A stretch of 64,000 nucleotides of DNA from Sphagnum compactum (taxonomy: Eukaryota > Bryophyta > Sphagnopsida > Sphagnales). The stretch spans positions 5,890,001 to 5,954,000 of the forward strand of contig OZ234495.1 in assembly GCA_965153455.1 (NCBI GenBank), in the 5' to 3' direction. A program made the position numbers and the translations under genes. Below, piece by piece: positions 24,700 to 36,299 of this stretch (position 1 is its first letter; each line of letters opens with the position of its first letter). The notes beneath the pieces were generated by a model. The model was not told where the DNA came from. It was given only the letters and a program-made list of their open reading frames with translations, and made no database searches.

Positions 24700-25757
24700 G
24701 ATGATGTTATGCATAGAAAACAATTATACCCCAATACACTAATATGTTTATTTTTTACAAAGGTTGTTGGAATTAACAAAACTTTTACATTAAAACTCAT
24801 AATTCAAATATTATTCCGATTACACAATAGAGACATGTCTTTTGACTTAACAAAAACCAAGGCTTTATTTATGGTATCAATAGGTAAAGTTGCTTTCAAT
24901 ATTGACAGTTTAACAACACATTTAACATTCAAAATAAATGTTTAACAATCCTTATCTAGTTTACTAAACTTATCATCAAATTCATTAAATAGTCTTATAT
25001 GTTGATATGAACAATTACAACTTGTTGTGATAGATGAAATATCACTTGTTGGTGTTAAAATGTTTAATGTTATAAATAATAAACTAAGGTCCATAAAACA
25101 CAGTCAAGATTAATGTTTTGGTGGTGTTGATGTTATCATGACAAGTGATTTCTATCATGCACCCTTTGTGAAAGATAGTTGAATATTTCAAAATATCAAA
25201 GATAATGTTCAAGGCAAACATATGTCTAATCTTATGAATTAAATAAAGTTATGCAATAGTTTGATATGGTCTTTATAAAAAATATGAATCAATTTTGTAC
25301 TGCAATAGAAAATACAAAGATATTCAATTTATAATCGACAACCACCCAACAATTTTACTATTCTATATTTATTTTATACAAATAAACTTGTGTAAAAACA
25401 CAATGAAAATGTGTTCACTAACACATTAGGTCCCACGTTTATTTTCAAAATAATTGACATCAACCATCTTGCAAACTTTCAAATGATTGAGTAAAATTAT
25501 AGGTTTACATTCTATAATTTATATAATTATATATGTTGGTTGAATTATGTGATGGTAACTACGCAACATCTGATGGTCTTGTGACTAGAATTGATTGCAT
25601 TTTTAAAGCATCAACAACATATTGTGAAAAAATCACTATTTGGATAATGCTTCAAAATTTTAAAATTGAAACATTAACAAGAAAAAAATATAATCATTAT
25701 TACGACAACAACATTGAATCAAAATGGACACCAATTGAATTTTATCATCAAAGATAA
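24700..25757 (+). pseudogene. Helitron PIF1-family helicase relic
   Basis: The frame at 24709-24945 reads TKVVGINKTFTLKLIIQILF followed by KTKALFMVSIGKVAFNIDSL, a decayed Walker A (GxxGxGKT has become VGINKT) and motif Ia. From about 25017, LQLVVIDEISLVGVKMFNVI keeps the Walker B DE, followed by FGGVDVIMTSDFYHAPFVKD (motif III region). At 25533-25757 the C-terminal block NYATSDGLVTRIDCIFKAST and IESKWTPIEF is recognisable. Stops separate the parts. PIF1-type helicases unwind DNA 5' to 3' and power Helitron rolling-circle transfer. Confidence 0.75.
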
Positions 25758-27859
25758 CAAAGTTGGTAAATCCCAATCATTTATGATAACAAGGATTCAA
25801 TTTTCAATTCAACTTGTAGCAACAAGAATCATTTATCACATGATGAATTGATTTTTAATACCATTAATGTCTAAAAACATGGGTTAACATATACATCATT
25901 ATTACAAATCCAAACAAAAGAAAAACTATTTTTGTTATTTTTTCTCCAATATGAAATTTTTTATGTGGATCCAAAAGTACATATAAAAATGAATAAAATT
26001 AAAACAATTGCAACTTGAATACCATTTATTTTTCAATTTTAAAACTTACCTAATTCTCATGTAATTATACAAGCTTTGAATACAACTTATTTATGCCAAC
26101 ATTACAATAAAATTAATTATGATCATAACCTTCAAATGTCTCATATTTTATGTTTTATAAAAACAAAATTACACCATGCATCATTAGACGTGCACAAAAG
26201 TTGGATCTGAATTACACCATATATGGGCAAATGTCCTTGGAAATGAATGCAAATTTGGTGTAACATGAACATATTGGTCAAATTTTCACAAACTGATTTA
26301 TATTGCATTCAAATTACCAAACACACTTCTAATGTATAACAAAAACCATTATTATCTCCATTTAATTAAAGTGTAATGTTTGAAATTATATGCATGTAAA
26401 TGTTGCATTTTCCACCTTATTAATTACTCCCAAAATGTTGGGACCTTCTAGCTTGAATTTGTAGTTTTACATTTTTTTTCAATGGACCATGTGCAAAAAC
26501 AAATCATAAATATCAATAACAAGACAAACAAAAATTTGGCCAATTTTTTTATCCACAGGTACACCCATCAAACACAATAAGGAAATACCTTTTATGAAAA
26601 CCTAAACCCAAAATGTGACAAAATCAAATATAAAAGTTGCCAAATTCTCAAACTTAAAAATGAAAATAACACTAAAAATAAAAACCTTTCTATCTAAATT
26701 ATATCCATTTAATATTGATGTTTGTTTCAAACATCAAAAAATACCTCATGCACATTGTTAAAAATTGTCTACATTATCCAAACTTGGATTTTCTTAAACA
26801 ATATGATTATTTATAATTTTATATTCCATTTGTATGGTTAAAGGAAAGACAATGGAACTATGATTTCAATTTTCTAAATATCGACAACAAATTCTAAGAT
26901 AGTTAGAAAATTTTATTTCTTAGTACAGATGTGAGAAAACTATTTTCATGGTCTTTCATACAGCCAACAATCTTTCATCCAATATAATTTGAGTTCATAG
27001 TAGAATATGAAATAACTTGTGTTTCAGATGTCCAAATGGGTCATGCGAGACCAGTTTAGACATCTACGTTCTAAGAGCTTTCCAATGATATAAGGAGAGA
27101 GCCTCTCGTGGCAAAGCCACTTGTTCCTTTTAGAAAAAGCACACAACCTCAAATATCCACCAAATATTCAGAGCCTGAGCTCTTGTACTTAGTGGTAAGC
27201 CTGCTAATGTAAGGTTGTGGTTGTAGGCTCAGAAGAAAAAGCTAGTACCGTTGATACACAGGAAGATTAACATGTTTCTCAGCTTGCCGGTGATGCATTG
27301 AAACAGAACCTAAAGTTTGATAATTCTAGGACCTTCTGAAATTGTCAGCTGACTAGGTATCTTTTCACAAGTCTTTCAGTCTGCTGGAGAGAGTAGTAAG
27401 ACTGATTACAATTGTTTGAAAGGTCCATGGAAAAAAATAGTCGGAATATATGCTGATGATGCTTAAACCCTCTTGAAGCTATTGCATCTTTTACTGAGAT
27501 GAGCATCTAATCAGGCAGGTACTTGAATTGCCAAAATCTTTTGAGAAAAACTCTAAATTCCCAGGTTCCCAAATCTCAGGGAGATGGTTCTGCCGGCTAT
27601 TATCATCAGGTCACTTTCATGTAACCTGTGACATGCCTGGTTGGATTGGAATTGTGAACCCATGATCTGTTACAAAGCAACTGACCACTTATCATCCCAT
27701 TATTTTGCATAGCTTGAACCTTGGCTTTGTTACTTGTCCATCTCCTTAGTTGGAACCTGTGCTCGAGTAGTGAACTAAAGATGGTTGTCAATGCAGAAGG
27801 CTTATGAATTGAATCCTGTATGAGAATTGGGCTACGTGTTGCACCTGGCATCATTGTTA
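25758..27859. other. AT-rich intergenic DNA, no gene seen
   Basis: Strongly AT-rich to about 26.95 kb, then closer to average composition through 27.86 kb. No open frame with a family motif. The first part may be the non-coding 3' side of the decayed Helitron, but no hairpin plus CTRR terminus was identified. Confidence 0.4.
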
Positions 27860-29125
27860 GAAAGAATCTATTATCAAGGCATTCCAAGTGACCACATCTC
27901 AGGATGGCCTATCGTTGAATACTCTCAGTGCATCTTCAAGGCTCCCACATTTTGCATACATGTCAACCAAGCTATTCCCCACAAAGCATTAGAGTTGCAA
28001 CCCGTTTGAATGAGCTGTTCATGAACAAGCCTGCCGTCTTCAAGTGCTCCTAAACCAGCACATGAATTCAGCACCCCCCAAAAAGTAACAGAGTCTGGCT
28101 GCACACCTTCCTGTTGCATTTCCCGAAATAATTCCAGTGCCTTCTGCCCTTGGCCGCATTGCACATGTCCCAATATCATGGCAGTCCAAGTGATCACATC
28201 TTGAGATGGCATCTTGCTGACACTCTCCAAGCATCCTCAATGCTCCCACACTTTGCATACATGTCAACCAAGCTATTGTTAACAAAGATATTGGACTCAC
28301 AACCAGTTTGAATAAGCTGTGCATGAACAAGCCTACCATCTTTAAGTGCTCCTAAACTAGCATATGCCTTAATCACTTTGAACAAAAGTGAATTTGTCAG
28401 GACTCATTCCTTCTCGTTGCAGTTGTTGGAAAAGCTGCATTGCCTTCTCAGGTTGCCCATCCTTCACATATTTTGAAATCTTCTGTTTCCATGCAAAAAT
28501 GTGTAATTGCACTGTGCCCAGTGCAATTGCAGCCATCTCTGCTTCCACCCATGGCAGTTTTCTTTGGTCATCAGGCCAGAGTCCTTCCCATGTTTTCTTA
28601 TGTTTGAAATCTGGGTAACTTTCATTTGCCTAAACCTGAAATGCAGATGAAGTTGGTCAGTCAGGTCGTCTCTGCAGCCCAAACACATGAATGGCATCAT
28701 AAGAACAGAGAAAGCCTCCTCCATTAGAGAGAATTTTGTCACAGCATATTGTGTTTACTAAACTTCTCCAGTCTAGTATCCCACCAGTGCAAAGGATCTA
28801 AAAAGCATTTCTGGCAGAGTTTAGACCATGGCACGATAGCATCCAAGAGAGAGCAACAATATTGACATCAACAAGACCTATAGTGCCATTGACATGGGAA
28901 CTCTGACAGGATTTGATGTTCAGTTACCTTCTCAGATCTGTGATCCTACCATTGTGAAGCATCTGAAAAGAACTCCCGCCACAGATTTTCTCTCTGGCCT
29001 CCAGGAGCTGCAGACAAACTTTAAATCATGTACTTCAACCACATAGGAGCCAAGACGAGGCATGCATCTTGCATAGATTGTGTCCAATCTTTTGATTTGC
29101 TTGCAGAGATATCACTGTAATCATC
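27860..29125 (-). pseudogene. OSB-type PDF motif plus PPR fusion, pseudogene, left arm
   Basis: Reading down the minus strand: SYVVEVHDLK, then LWREFFSDASQW, a TAG at 28948-28946 where Trp is expected, DHRSEK, then a GTAACT donor at 28927. After the intron ANESYPDFKHKKTWEGLW leads without interruption into AMAAI-type linker and PPR motifs (KISKYVKDGQPEKAMQLFQQ, SPDKFTFVQ). One extra A after TTTGTTCAA shifts the frame into VIKAYASLGALKDGRLVHAQ. A lost T at the GTGTCAGC site (about 28222) shifts again into MPSQDVITWTAMILGHVQCG and QPDSVTFWGVLNSCAGLGAL. A third one-base loss follows NSNAL, and CGA to TGA breaks the next PSRD. PDFKHK with the preceding WWDHR is the ssDNA-binding PDF motif of organellar OSB proteins; PPR repeats bind organellar RNA. 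The gene is broken at no fewer than five sites. Confidence 0.8.
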
Positions 29126-30745
29126 AGCTCAAGAGTTTCCAGCAAACAAAACACACGTAACTGTGAGAAGAAGGCAGTAGACAAAGAGGAACAACACAAG
29201 AAAAAAAGCTTACAACTGCCCTGATCTCTGAGTGTCGCCTCTCTATCTTTCCGGTGCGCTCTAAGATGAAATGGGGTGTACTGCAAAGTTTGTTGATGGG
29301 TATAGTGCAATTGCGGGTGCACACACACACGAAGCAGCAAGCTGCTTCCGGTCCACCGCACTCTGCCCCCTGTGGTGGTCGAGCTGCTGTTTTTGTGGTC
29401 TAAACAATAGTTGCATCCTGCACACGGCAACTGCACTTGCTGCACTGATGATGAACACATTCCTTCGAAAAATCCTCGGGCGACTGCTCTCACTCCTCAC
29501 AATCCAGTACGCTACAAAGAGCCCAAATGCAGTCTCTCTCGCACCATCATCTGTTTATTTCCGAGGCGTTCAATTCCTGATTGAACAACGTCATCCTGAG
29601 GAGGATTCATCTGCTCGCAGTTGCCCTGAAAACCTTCAGAACCTTTGTTACCCTGAAACCATATGACGCATGTCGCTCGAAATGGAAATGGAAATGTTCG
29701 CCGAAAAATGTTGATCTGATATCTTCCGAGGCAAATCGACAGATTGGGCACATTCTATGCAAGACGCAGCACCTCATCATGGCTTCTATGTGATCAAACT
29801 ACATGATTTGAAAGGAAGTTTTTCTGCAATCCCTGCAGGTCAGAGAGAGAAACTGTGGCAGAAATTCTTTTTGGATCCTTCACAATGGTGGGATCACAGA
29901 GCAGAGAAGGTAACTGAACATCAATCCTGTCAGAGTTCACATGTCAATATAGCCATAGCTGTCAATCTTGTTGCTCCTCTCTTGGTTACTATTCTGCCTT
30001 GGTCTAAACTTAGCAGAATTTGTTCTCAGGTCCTTTGCACACTAGTGGGATACTAGTAGTAGGCTGGAGAAGGTAGATAAATGCAACATGCTGATGGAGA
30101 AGGTCAGTGCAGGTTAGTGCGGCTTTCTCTGTTCTTATGATGCCATTTATGCCTGGGTTGTGGAGAATACATGACTGATCAGCTTGATTGGGATTTCTCA
30201 TTTTAGACAAATGGAAGGTACCCAGATTTCAAACATAAGAAGACACAAGAATCACTTTGGCTTGGGGACTGACGAAACCCGCCATTGGTGGCACCAGAGA
30301 TGGCTGCAATGGCACCCAGCACAGTGTAATTGAGCATTTTTGGATGGAATCAGAAGCTTACAAAATATGTGAAGGATGGACAGCCAGACAAGGCTATGCA
30401 GCTTTTCCGACAAATACAAAGAGAAGGAGTGAGTCCTGACAAATTCAATTTTGTTCAAGTGATTAAGGCATGTGCTGGTTTAGGTACACTGGGAAAATGG
30501 CAGGCTTGTTCATAAACAGCTCATTTGAAGTGGTTGTGAGTCTGATGTTTTTGTGGGGAGTAGCTTGGTTGACATGTATGCAAAACGTGGGAGCATTGAA
30601 GAGGCTTGGAAAGTGTTCAACAAGATGCCATCTCGAGATGTGGTCACTTGGAATGCCATGGTATTGGGACATGTGAAATGCGGCCAAGAGCAGAAGGCAC
30701 TGGAACTATTTCGACCAATGCAACAGGATGGTGTGCCACCATTCT
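28095..30745. repeat. large inverted duplication, arms about 1.04 kb, spacer about 0.58 kb
   Basis: The minus strand of 28095-29125 aligns with the plus strand of about 29712-30745 over exon, intron and exon, including shared intron sequence (GGCTTTCTCTGTTCTTATGA occurs in both arms) and the same intron position. By eye, identity is roughly 80-90% in the coding parts. The two copies point away from each other with their 5' ends towards the centre. A transcript through both would fold into a long imperfect hairpin. Confidence 0.8.
29448..30745 (+). pseudogene. OSB-type PDF motif plus PPR fusion, pseudogene, right arm with N-terminal part
   Basis: A possible start (ATG at 29448/29451) gives NTFLRKILGRLLSLLTIQYA, basic and Ser/Leu-rich as in a mitochondrial presequence; this frame ends in TGA at 29666. 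A second frame gives HHGFYVIKLHDLKGS, then KLWQKFFLDPSQWWDHRAEK up to a GTAACT donor at 29910. From 30207, TNGRYPDFKHKKTQESLWLG, then in-frame TGA at 30270 and TAA at 30327, then LTKYVKDGQPDKAMQLFRQI and SPDKFNFVQVIKACAGLGTL. A frameshift near 30490 and a TGA at 30526 precede SLVDMYAKRGSIEEAWKVFN and PSRDVVTWNAMVLGHVKCGQ. PPR similarity stops abruptly near 30745 inside a repeat. Here the WWDHR tryptophans are intact while the left arm has lost one, so the arms decayed separately. Confidence 0.8.
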
Positions 30746-32672
30746 CTTTTCAATATATACTATGACCCCATCTCTTGAGTGGGTGAAAGTTAGTTGAGAA
30801 ACATTCATGATTTTTCTTGGCCTTGAAGTTTATTGACGCATAGGGTTGCATTCCAATACTCCTCTACGAGTTACATGCCACACAAGTCAAGAATTTAGTG
30901 CAATATGCAATTGTTTATGTGATCTTAAGTTTGTGGACTTGTTTCCAATGTAATGTGTTCTTTTTTATCTATTGCACTACCCACTTCTTCACATTTTTGG
31001 TCATGTTGGTTTGCTTGGATTGTTGTTGACTAACACTTCACATTTGAGAACAAAAACATGAGGTCTTTTAATCGAATTCATTGTATGGGTGTTTTTTGAG
31101 TTTGTGATGCAGAGAGCTGTTCTAGAGTCTGTACAGTTATTTTAGTTGAAGAACTTGGAAATGGAATTCCTAATTGGATCTTCTTTTGTCTTGCAAATTT
31201 TAGTGCTTTTGTGTAGTTTCAGCACTGCTGATTTGGGAGTGAAGATGGGCTTATTCTTAACAATGTCACAAGTCTCTTGATTCATGCTCATGGAGAAAGA
31301 CCCATTTGTTATTTTTGTAGAGCTTGAATCCTATGATGCCTCTGGGTGATGTTTGTGCTTGGACCTACAGAGCAAATTCAGAGCGGTAGACTCAAAGGCT
31401 GAGGCTTACACTAATGTTCATCCTGCACATTTCTCATGAATGAGAAGAGCAGTCTTCCACATTTGGATAAGTAGGTAAAGCCCATCATCAATTAGGAAGA
31501 GCTTCTTGATGGAGCAGATCTGGAAATTCTGGGTTTCTTATATCTCAGATTGTCATGACTTCAATCATCTACCTCTCCTACACTTCTTACATGAAATTCC
31601 GTTTGGCAAATTGCACTCTACAAATTGCTGTAAGAAGTAGGCCTTGGATTCAATGCACAGCTACTTAAATTTGTTAATAGAATTTTTGCCTTGAAGGATT
31701 GCTTGCTGTTGAAACACTTGCAGTGCATCTTGATGACAGCCAGAACCTTTTCAAGATCCACTATTTCTCATAACCAAGACAGACAACAACTAAAAAAAGT
31801 GGCAAGAGAAACAAACTGTTCCAAGAGGAAACTCAGATTCATAATAGGGACATATGCTAGACTTACTCTTGACAATATTGGGAGGCATGGAGAACAAACT
31901 ATGAATTGTAGTTTTAGCTTGTTCTCCCTGGTAGATTAATGATGCCCGTAGTGGAGTGACAATAGAAGGCTCCAGGCTCAAAGAAAGATGTTACTGGAGA
32001 AACAAAAAACTTGAGAACCAGTGGAGATGCTCTTTAATGTGCTGATCGTGACGAGATTAGCGCATCATTGAGACACATGGGTGGTAAATCTGGGTGTAGG
32101 AAAAAAATTGTGGAAACCAAAGAAGTGGCAAAAGAAGAAGCAAGATCATGCAAACACAGTCTTCGCATTTTGATAGCAGCAAGCATTACGAATAATCTTC
32201 TCTTACGGTGCATCAAAACTAGTCTCAAGAAACTCCAAAATCCAGTACAAAAAGACCTTGGATCTGCAGACACCGATACCATTCCCGCGTCAGAAACGCA
32301 GGACAGTGCGCTCAGAATCAATGCAAAAGATCATCAGTCACACGAGGAGCTGGTTTCGGTTTTTGGAACAGTTGCGGACAATTTACTTCATATAATGTGT
32401 GTTATCATCAAGGACATTATTTGCAAAATTCGATAACCAAAGCTTTCGCTCCTTATCTCGTGTACATCGGAACTGAAGGTCGCCAAAAGTAGCCAGAAAA
32501 AAAGTCCTTAGGATGTCATTAGATCTCCTCTTACCGCATTTCAGAGAAGACTGGAACGTTGAAGTTTCTAGCAAAGACAAAAGGACGCTGAAACCATAAG
32601 CATGTATGAAGCTTTCTCCTGGTTTTGAGAAACGGGTAGTTGCTGCGGCGGCGAAATGAACAGCGATGTGGT
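30746..32672. other. intergenic DNA, no gene seen
   Basis: Ordinary composition, no recognised motif. The open frame at 32068-32436 (plus) lies just 3' of the second ASR gene, is Lys/Ser-rich and has no family features. The part close to 32672 should hold the 3' UTR of that minus-strand gene. Confidence 0.4.
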
Positions 32673-33447
32673 TTAGAACCAGCCGTGCTTCTTCTCAGGA
32701 TTCTCTTCCTTGATAATCCTCTCGTCGCCTTTTTTCTCGTGATGACCGTAAATGCCCAGGCCTGCCGACCCGACGCCGAGTCCACCTGCAATCTCCTCCT
32801 CCAGCTTGTGCCTGCTTGCGTGCTCCGGGTCCGCCTTCGCCTCATGACCCTCGTACTATTGCAGCACGCGGCAACGAAAATTTATATTCCAGTCAGTCGT
32901 CTTGCAGGCAGCTAACTAGCTTGTCAACGGAACAACAAGAAAGACCATGAACAAGAATGAACCTATTTGTCAACAAAAGGAAAACAAAAGCGAGAACACA
33001 GATCCGGAGAGGAACACAGCTGACCAGTACCAAGTTCGTCCGAGACTATTAATAACTATCAAAACGAGAGACAACAGCACTCTGCGCCCTTCAAGGCGCT
33101 GCAAATCGACCGGAAGGGAGGGATTACAGCACAAACCGCTGCCAACAATCCGGAGGGAGGTACGGAGAAATTAGTTATATTACCATGGCGAAGGCACCTG
33201 CAGCCAATGCTCCCAAGCCACCCACGACTTCCTCACGCTTGTGAATCAGCTTGTGAGTCTCGGCAATGGAACCATCGTCGAGGTTAGCCGTGGTTGTCAC
33301 AACCTCTGTTGTCTCGACTGCCACAGGCACATTGCCGTAGCCACTGGAGTCGTCCCCGTATACAACGTCAGTAGCCGCCGCGTAGTTCTCGGTTTCCGTG
33401 TTTTCATTGCGGGGGTGGTGCTGCTGGTGGTGATGCTCACGACTCAT
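32673..33447 (-). CDS. ASR: ASR (ABA/WDS-induced) protein, second paralogue, two exons
   Basis: Exon 1 is 33447-33184 (88 codons) and exon 2 is 32855-32673 (60 codons plus TAA). The join is phase 0 between a GTAATA donor and a CAATAG acceptor, exactly the intron position of the paralogue at 15.9-16.9 kb (AGAFAM before, YEGHEAKADPEHASRHKL after). The 148-residue product has the typical ASR layout: an N-terminal His-rich zinc-binding stretch (SREHHHQQHHPRN), a short variable part with DDSSGYGN, then the conserved KREEVVGGLGALAAGAFAM, EEEIAGGLGVGSAGLGIYGH and HEKKGDE blocks, ending PEKKHGWF. The start ATG at 33447 is the only one giving the canonical N-terminus; the frame continues upstream only from TTG. 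Role as for the paralogue: an ABA/stress-responsive protective and DNA-binding protein of cytosol and nucleus (family knowledge). Confidence 0.9.
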
Positions 33448-33675
33448 TGTGCAGACGAGAAGAGAGATTGCCGATACTACTTCCGCAAAAGGATACAAAA
33501 TTTATTCAAAAAACTCAAATGTTGGCAAGAAGAAAATTGTTTGAGAAGAAATGTAGAAACCAGCGAAGAAGCTTTTGCGCTTCAATGGGGAAAAGCCAAA
33601 CGGGTATTTGAAGGCGAGGATTGATTGAGGTAGCATCTCGCCTGCCTCCGTTTCGCCTTCCTGCACCGGCGCTGT

Positions 33676-33680
<5 letters not shown>

Positions 33681-33708
<28 letters not shown>
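33681..33708 (-). repeat. GA-repeat tract upstream of the second ASR gene
   Basis: Fourteen TC units on the plus strand, GA on the coding strand, about 235 nt before the ASR start codon. It probably lies in the leader or core promoter. The other ASR gene and the CCCH gene also have long CT/GA tracts near their starts. Confidence 0.7.
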
Positions 33709-33713
<5 letters not shown>

Positions 33714-33819
33714 GTAATTACTTCGGAGCGTATCCGCCGCACCTCCGCAAGCGCCGCGCCGATGGCACTTTACTGGGACCCAGCCCCAAACCCAAGATTG
33801 CACCGTCCCTAAAGACGTA

Positions 33820-35420
33820 GGTTTAGGGTATAGGCCCCAAGGAGCGGCCTTGTAGGTATAGGGAATAAGTAACAACCTTGGAGAACGTTTGTAGGGTCCC
33901 TTGTGTGCATCATTTTCCCTCCTAGAAATGGGGAGGGACATTATGCCTACTTACTTGTAGGTGTAAGAACCCTGGATTAGATGAAAGTTGCCAACCCTAG
34001 CTAGCCCCAAGTTGCCAAAATTAATTAATTTTAACCCTAAATCAAAATGCCAAAAATGATTTCAACCCTAGTTCAAGATGGTTTATAGTATTCTTATTTT
34101 CAACTCTTATTTTTTGCTTTTATGGTCTAGGGTTATTTTCACTTTGGGCCCCCAATGCATTTTGTGCTTAGTATTCTTTGCAACACTAATTGATTTGAGG
34201 TGGTTGCAAGACATGTGACTTAAGGTGTTCTTGCTTGCAACTTTTTTGGCTCATTCCTTAGGGCTTTTTGAGTTGGGGTGTTCATCAGACTTTTTCATTT
34301 CATGTGTTTGCAAGACATTTTGGCTTATTGTGTTTGTTTGTGGGACATTCCATCAATGGCCTACGATATTTGGCTTAGGCCGTTATTTGTGGGATATTTC
34401 AACAATGGCTTCGGAAGATGATTGACGTAATGTGTTTGCTTATCTATTTCAATAGAATTGTTGATCTTCACAATGAAATAGTACTCGCACAAAGGAAAAA
34501 TACATAGACTACGATTAAAAAATTCTCTAAATTGTATAATTAGAACACAATTGTATTTCCCTTTCTCTTGCACATTTTTTTTATTATGCTTTCTTAATTC
34601 AAAAATATTATTACCCACTTTCTAGATCACGGTGAAAACATACTTGACCCTAAAAGCCAACTTGGGCAAGAACGTTTTGTTTTTTTTGTGTTTTTTTTTT
34701 GGGGTACATTTTGCATTATTTTGTAGTCAAATTTTTTTTCATTTCATTTTGTGTTCTGATAAACACATAAAATGAATTCTAAACACAAGATTTACAACAC
34801 AATTCTTGTTACCTTTTAAAAGAAAGTAGATTTAAACAAAATGTTATGTTTCACACAATTACACTCATTTGAATGAAAAATTTCATCCAATTATTTTTTG
34901 TAAAATCATATGAATGAAAATCTTCATATAGAATTGAATTGATACAATTAACTCATATTCAACATATGATTAAGTATTTCATCAAGTTTGACAATCATTT
35001 GAATGGTTTTTAAATATATTTTCGCTTTTTAATATAGTGTTACAAATATAATATTCTCACAACATTATGAAAATTGTATTCACCAAAACCACATTGCCCC
35101 ACAACTAAAGTTTTAAAAATAGCTTGTGTACAACTATTGTGCAACTATTCCTTGGGTATTACAACTATTATGCAACTATCCCCTTATAAATACAAAGAAT
35201 CAATAAATAAATTATCACATTCCAAAATCAATTAGTTGTATTACAGTCCCAAGTGAGTTAAAAATGGCTCTTCTATATAATAATTTGTACACACCATAAA
35301 CACATCCATAGTCAACCATGTTTGATTTTTAAAAAAGTTACATTGTAGTGATAACTATTTTAGAACATTTGTAATTAGTTTACAACTAGTAAGGTCACTA
35401 ATGCACTGTAACCGAACAAG
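33820..35420. other. intergenic DNA upstream of the second ASR gene
   Basis: No recognised gene. Three loosely related blocks at about 34220-34410 share phrases such as TTTGTGGGACATTCCATCAATGG and TTTGTGGGATATTTCAACAATGG, a small diverged duplication of about 60 bp. The remainder is AT-rich. Confidence 0.35.
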
Positions 35421-35429
35421 GTGTGACCG

Positions 35430-36250
35430 CACAAATTCGTCCTGTAACTGTGCATTTTGTGTGAATTCCAGGGTCACTGATCAAGAGTTAATCCAGCCGC
35501 CTCATTAATGAGGGCGGCGGATTTTATCTTCTTTAGAGGAGGGGTTTGCTCTAATTATGCATGGGATGCATGGGGAAGCAGCTGGCTGGCTGTTTGGGAT
35601 GCGATGGCAGGGAGATGACGGCAGGATTGATGGAGTGGAGGCGGCGTTGCATTGATGAATGATGGAGAAGAATGTGGCGGCAAGGAAATCTGAAACAAGA
35701 CAGGCTTGTAGAGGACGCCAGTGCAAAAAAAAGAGGAGGAAGGAGAAAAAAATGAGAATTTTTAGTCTAGGAAGGGAGAATAGAGCTCGGAGGTCTTGGT
35801 AAGGTAGGAGGGACATGGATTTTTCAGTTCTGTGTTTTCTTTTTGGTCGTTGAGAGCTTGGCAGATCATTGAGTTAGTCCGCTGCGCCAGTGTCTAGCCA
35901 AGTGGGAACTATTCGATTCCGGGTGATAATAAGAACAGAGGAAACTTGTGCTGTTGGAGGTCTGTAGAATCATGAGCTATGAACTTCTGATCTGTGGAAT
36001 GCAGTTTTGCTGATTCATGTGTGTAGTGGCTGTGTTTGTGGAAGTCCAGTAGAGAAACCTTGCATTGATGTTGTGAGCTCTCCTTTTTTGGAGTTAGGCA
36101 AAGCTGGCAAACATTGGATTCAGATGTAGATCGGAGTCGTCGGTCAGGTCGTGTATTTCGTCAGGCGATCAGCCAGTCTCAGTAATCGACTGATCAGACC
36201 TCTGTAGAGGGGTCTAGGTGTTGTTTTGGTCTCTCTCTCTTTTGGTGACA
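35430..36250. other. GC-richer block in AT-rich surroundings, unassigned
   Basis: Composition changes sharply at about 35430 and again near 36290. On the minus strand there is a 103-codon open frame (35505-35816) without recognised motif. A tRNA-like A-box (TAGCCAAGTGG) directly followed by a B-box-like ATTCGATTCC occurs at about 35893-35921, too closely spaced for a tRNA. It may be a decayed SINE or LTR; no ends were placed. Confidence 0.3.
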
Positions 36251-36299
36251 GCACCACTATTGAATTACAAGTGGTCGACTATGTTGGGACTATTAAGCA

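Larger units (their letters stand above)
21900..25757 (+). mobile_element. decayed Helitron-type rolling-circle transposon
   Basis: Fragments in the expected order and on one strand: a conserved N-terminal region (21.9-22.23 kb), a Helitron_like_N/HUH Rep region (22.4-22.84 and 23.46-23.9 kb) and a PIF1-family helicase (24.7-25.76 kb). All frames are broken. A 607-bp TIR element is inserted at 22848. Neither a 5' TC end nor a 3' hairpin-CTRR end was found, so the limits given are those of recognisable coding homology, and the element may start near 18.7 kb if the ORF there belongs to it. Confidence 0.75.

Noticed and set aside
32068-32436. 122-codon plus-strand open frame
   Set aside because: Antisense to the likely 3' flank of the second ASR gene and without any recognised feature.
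35893-35921. tRNA-like A and B boxes
   Set aside because: The boxes are almost adjacent, so no cloverleaf can form; at best a deleted SINE.
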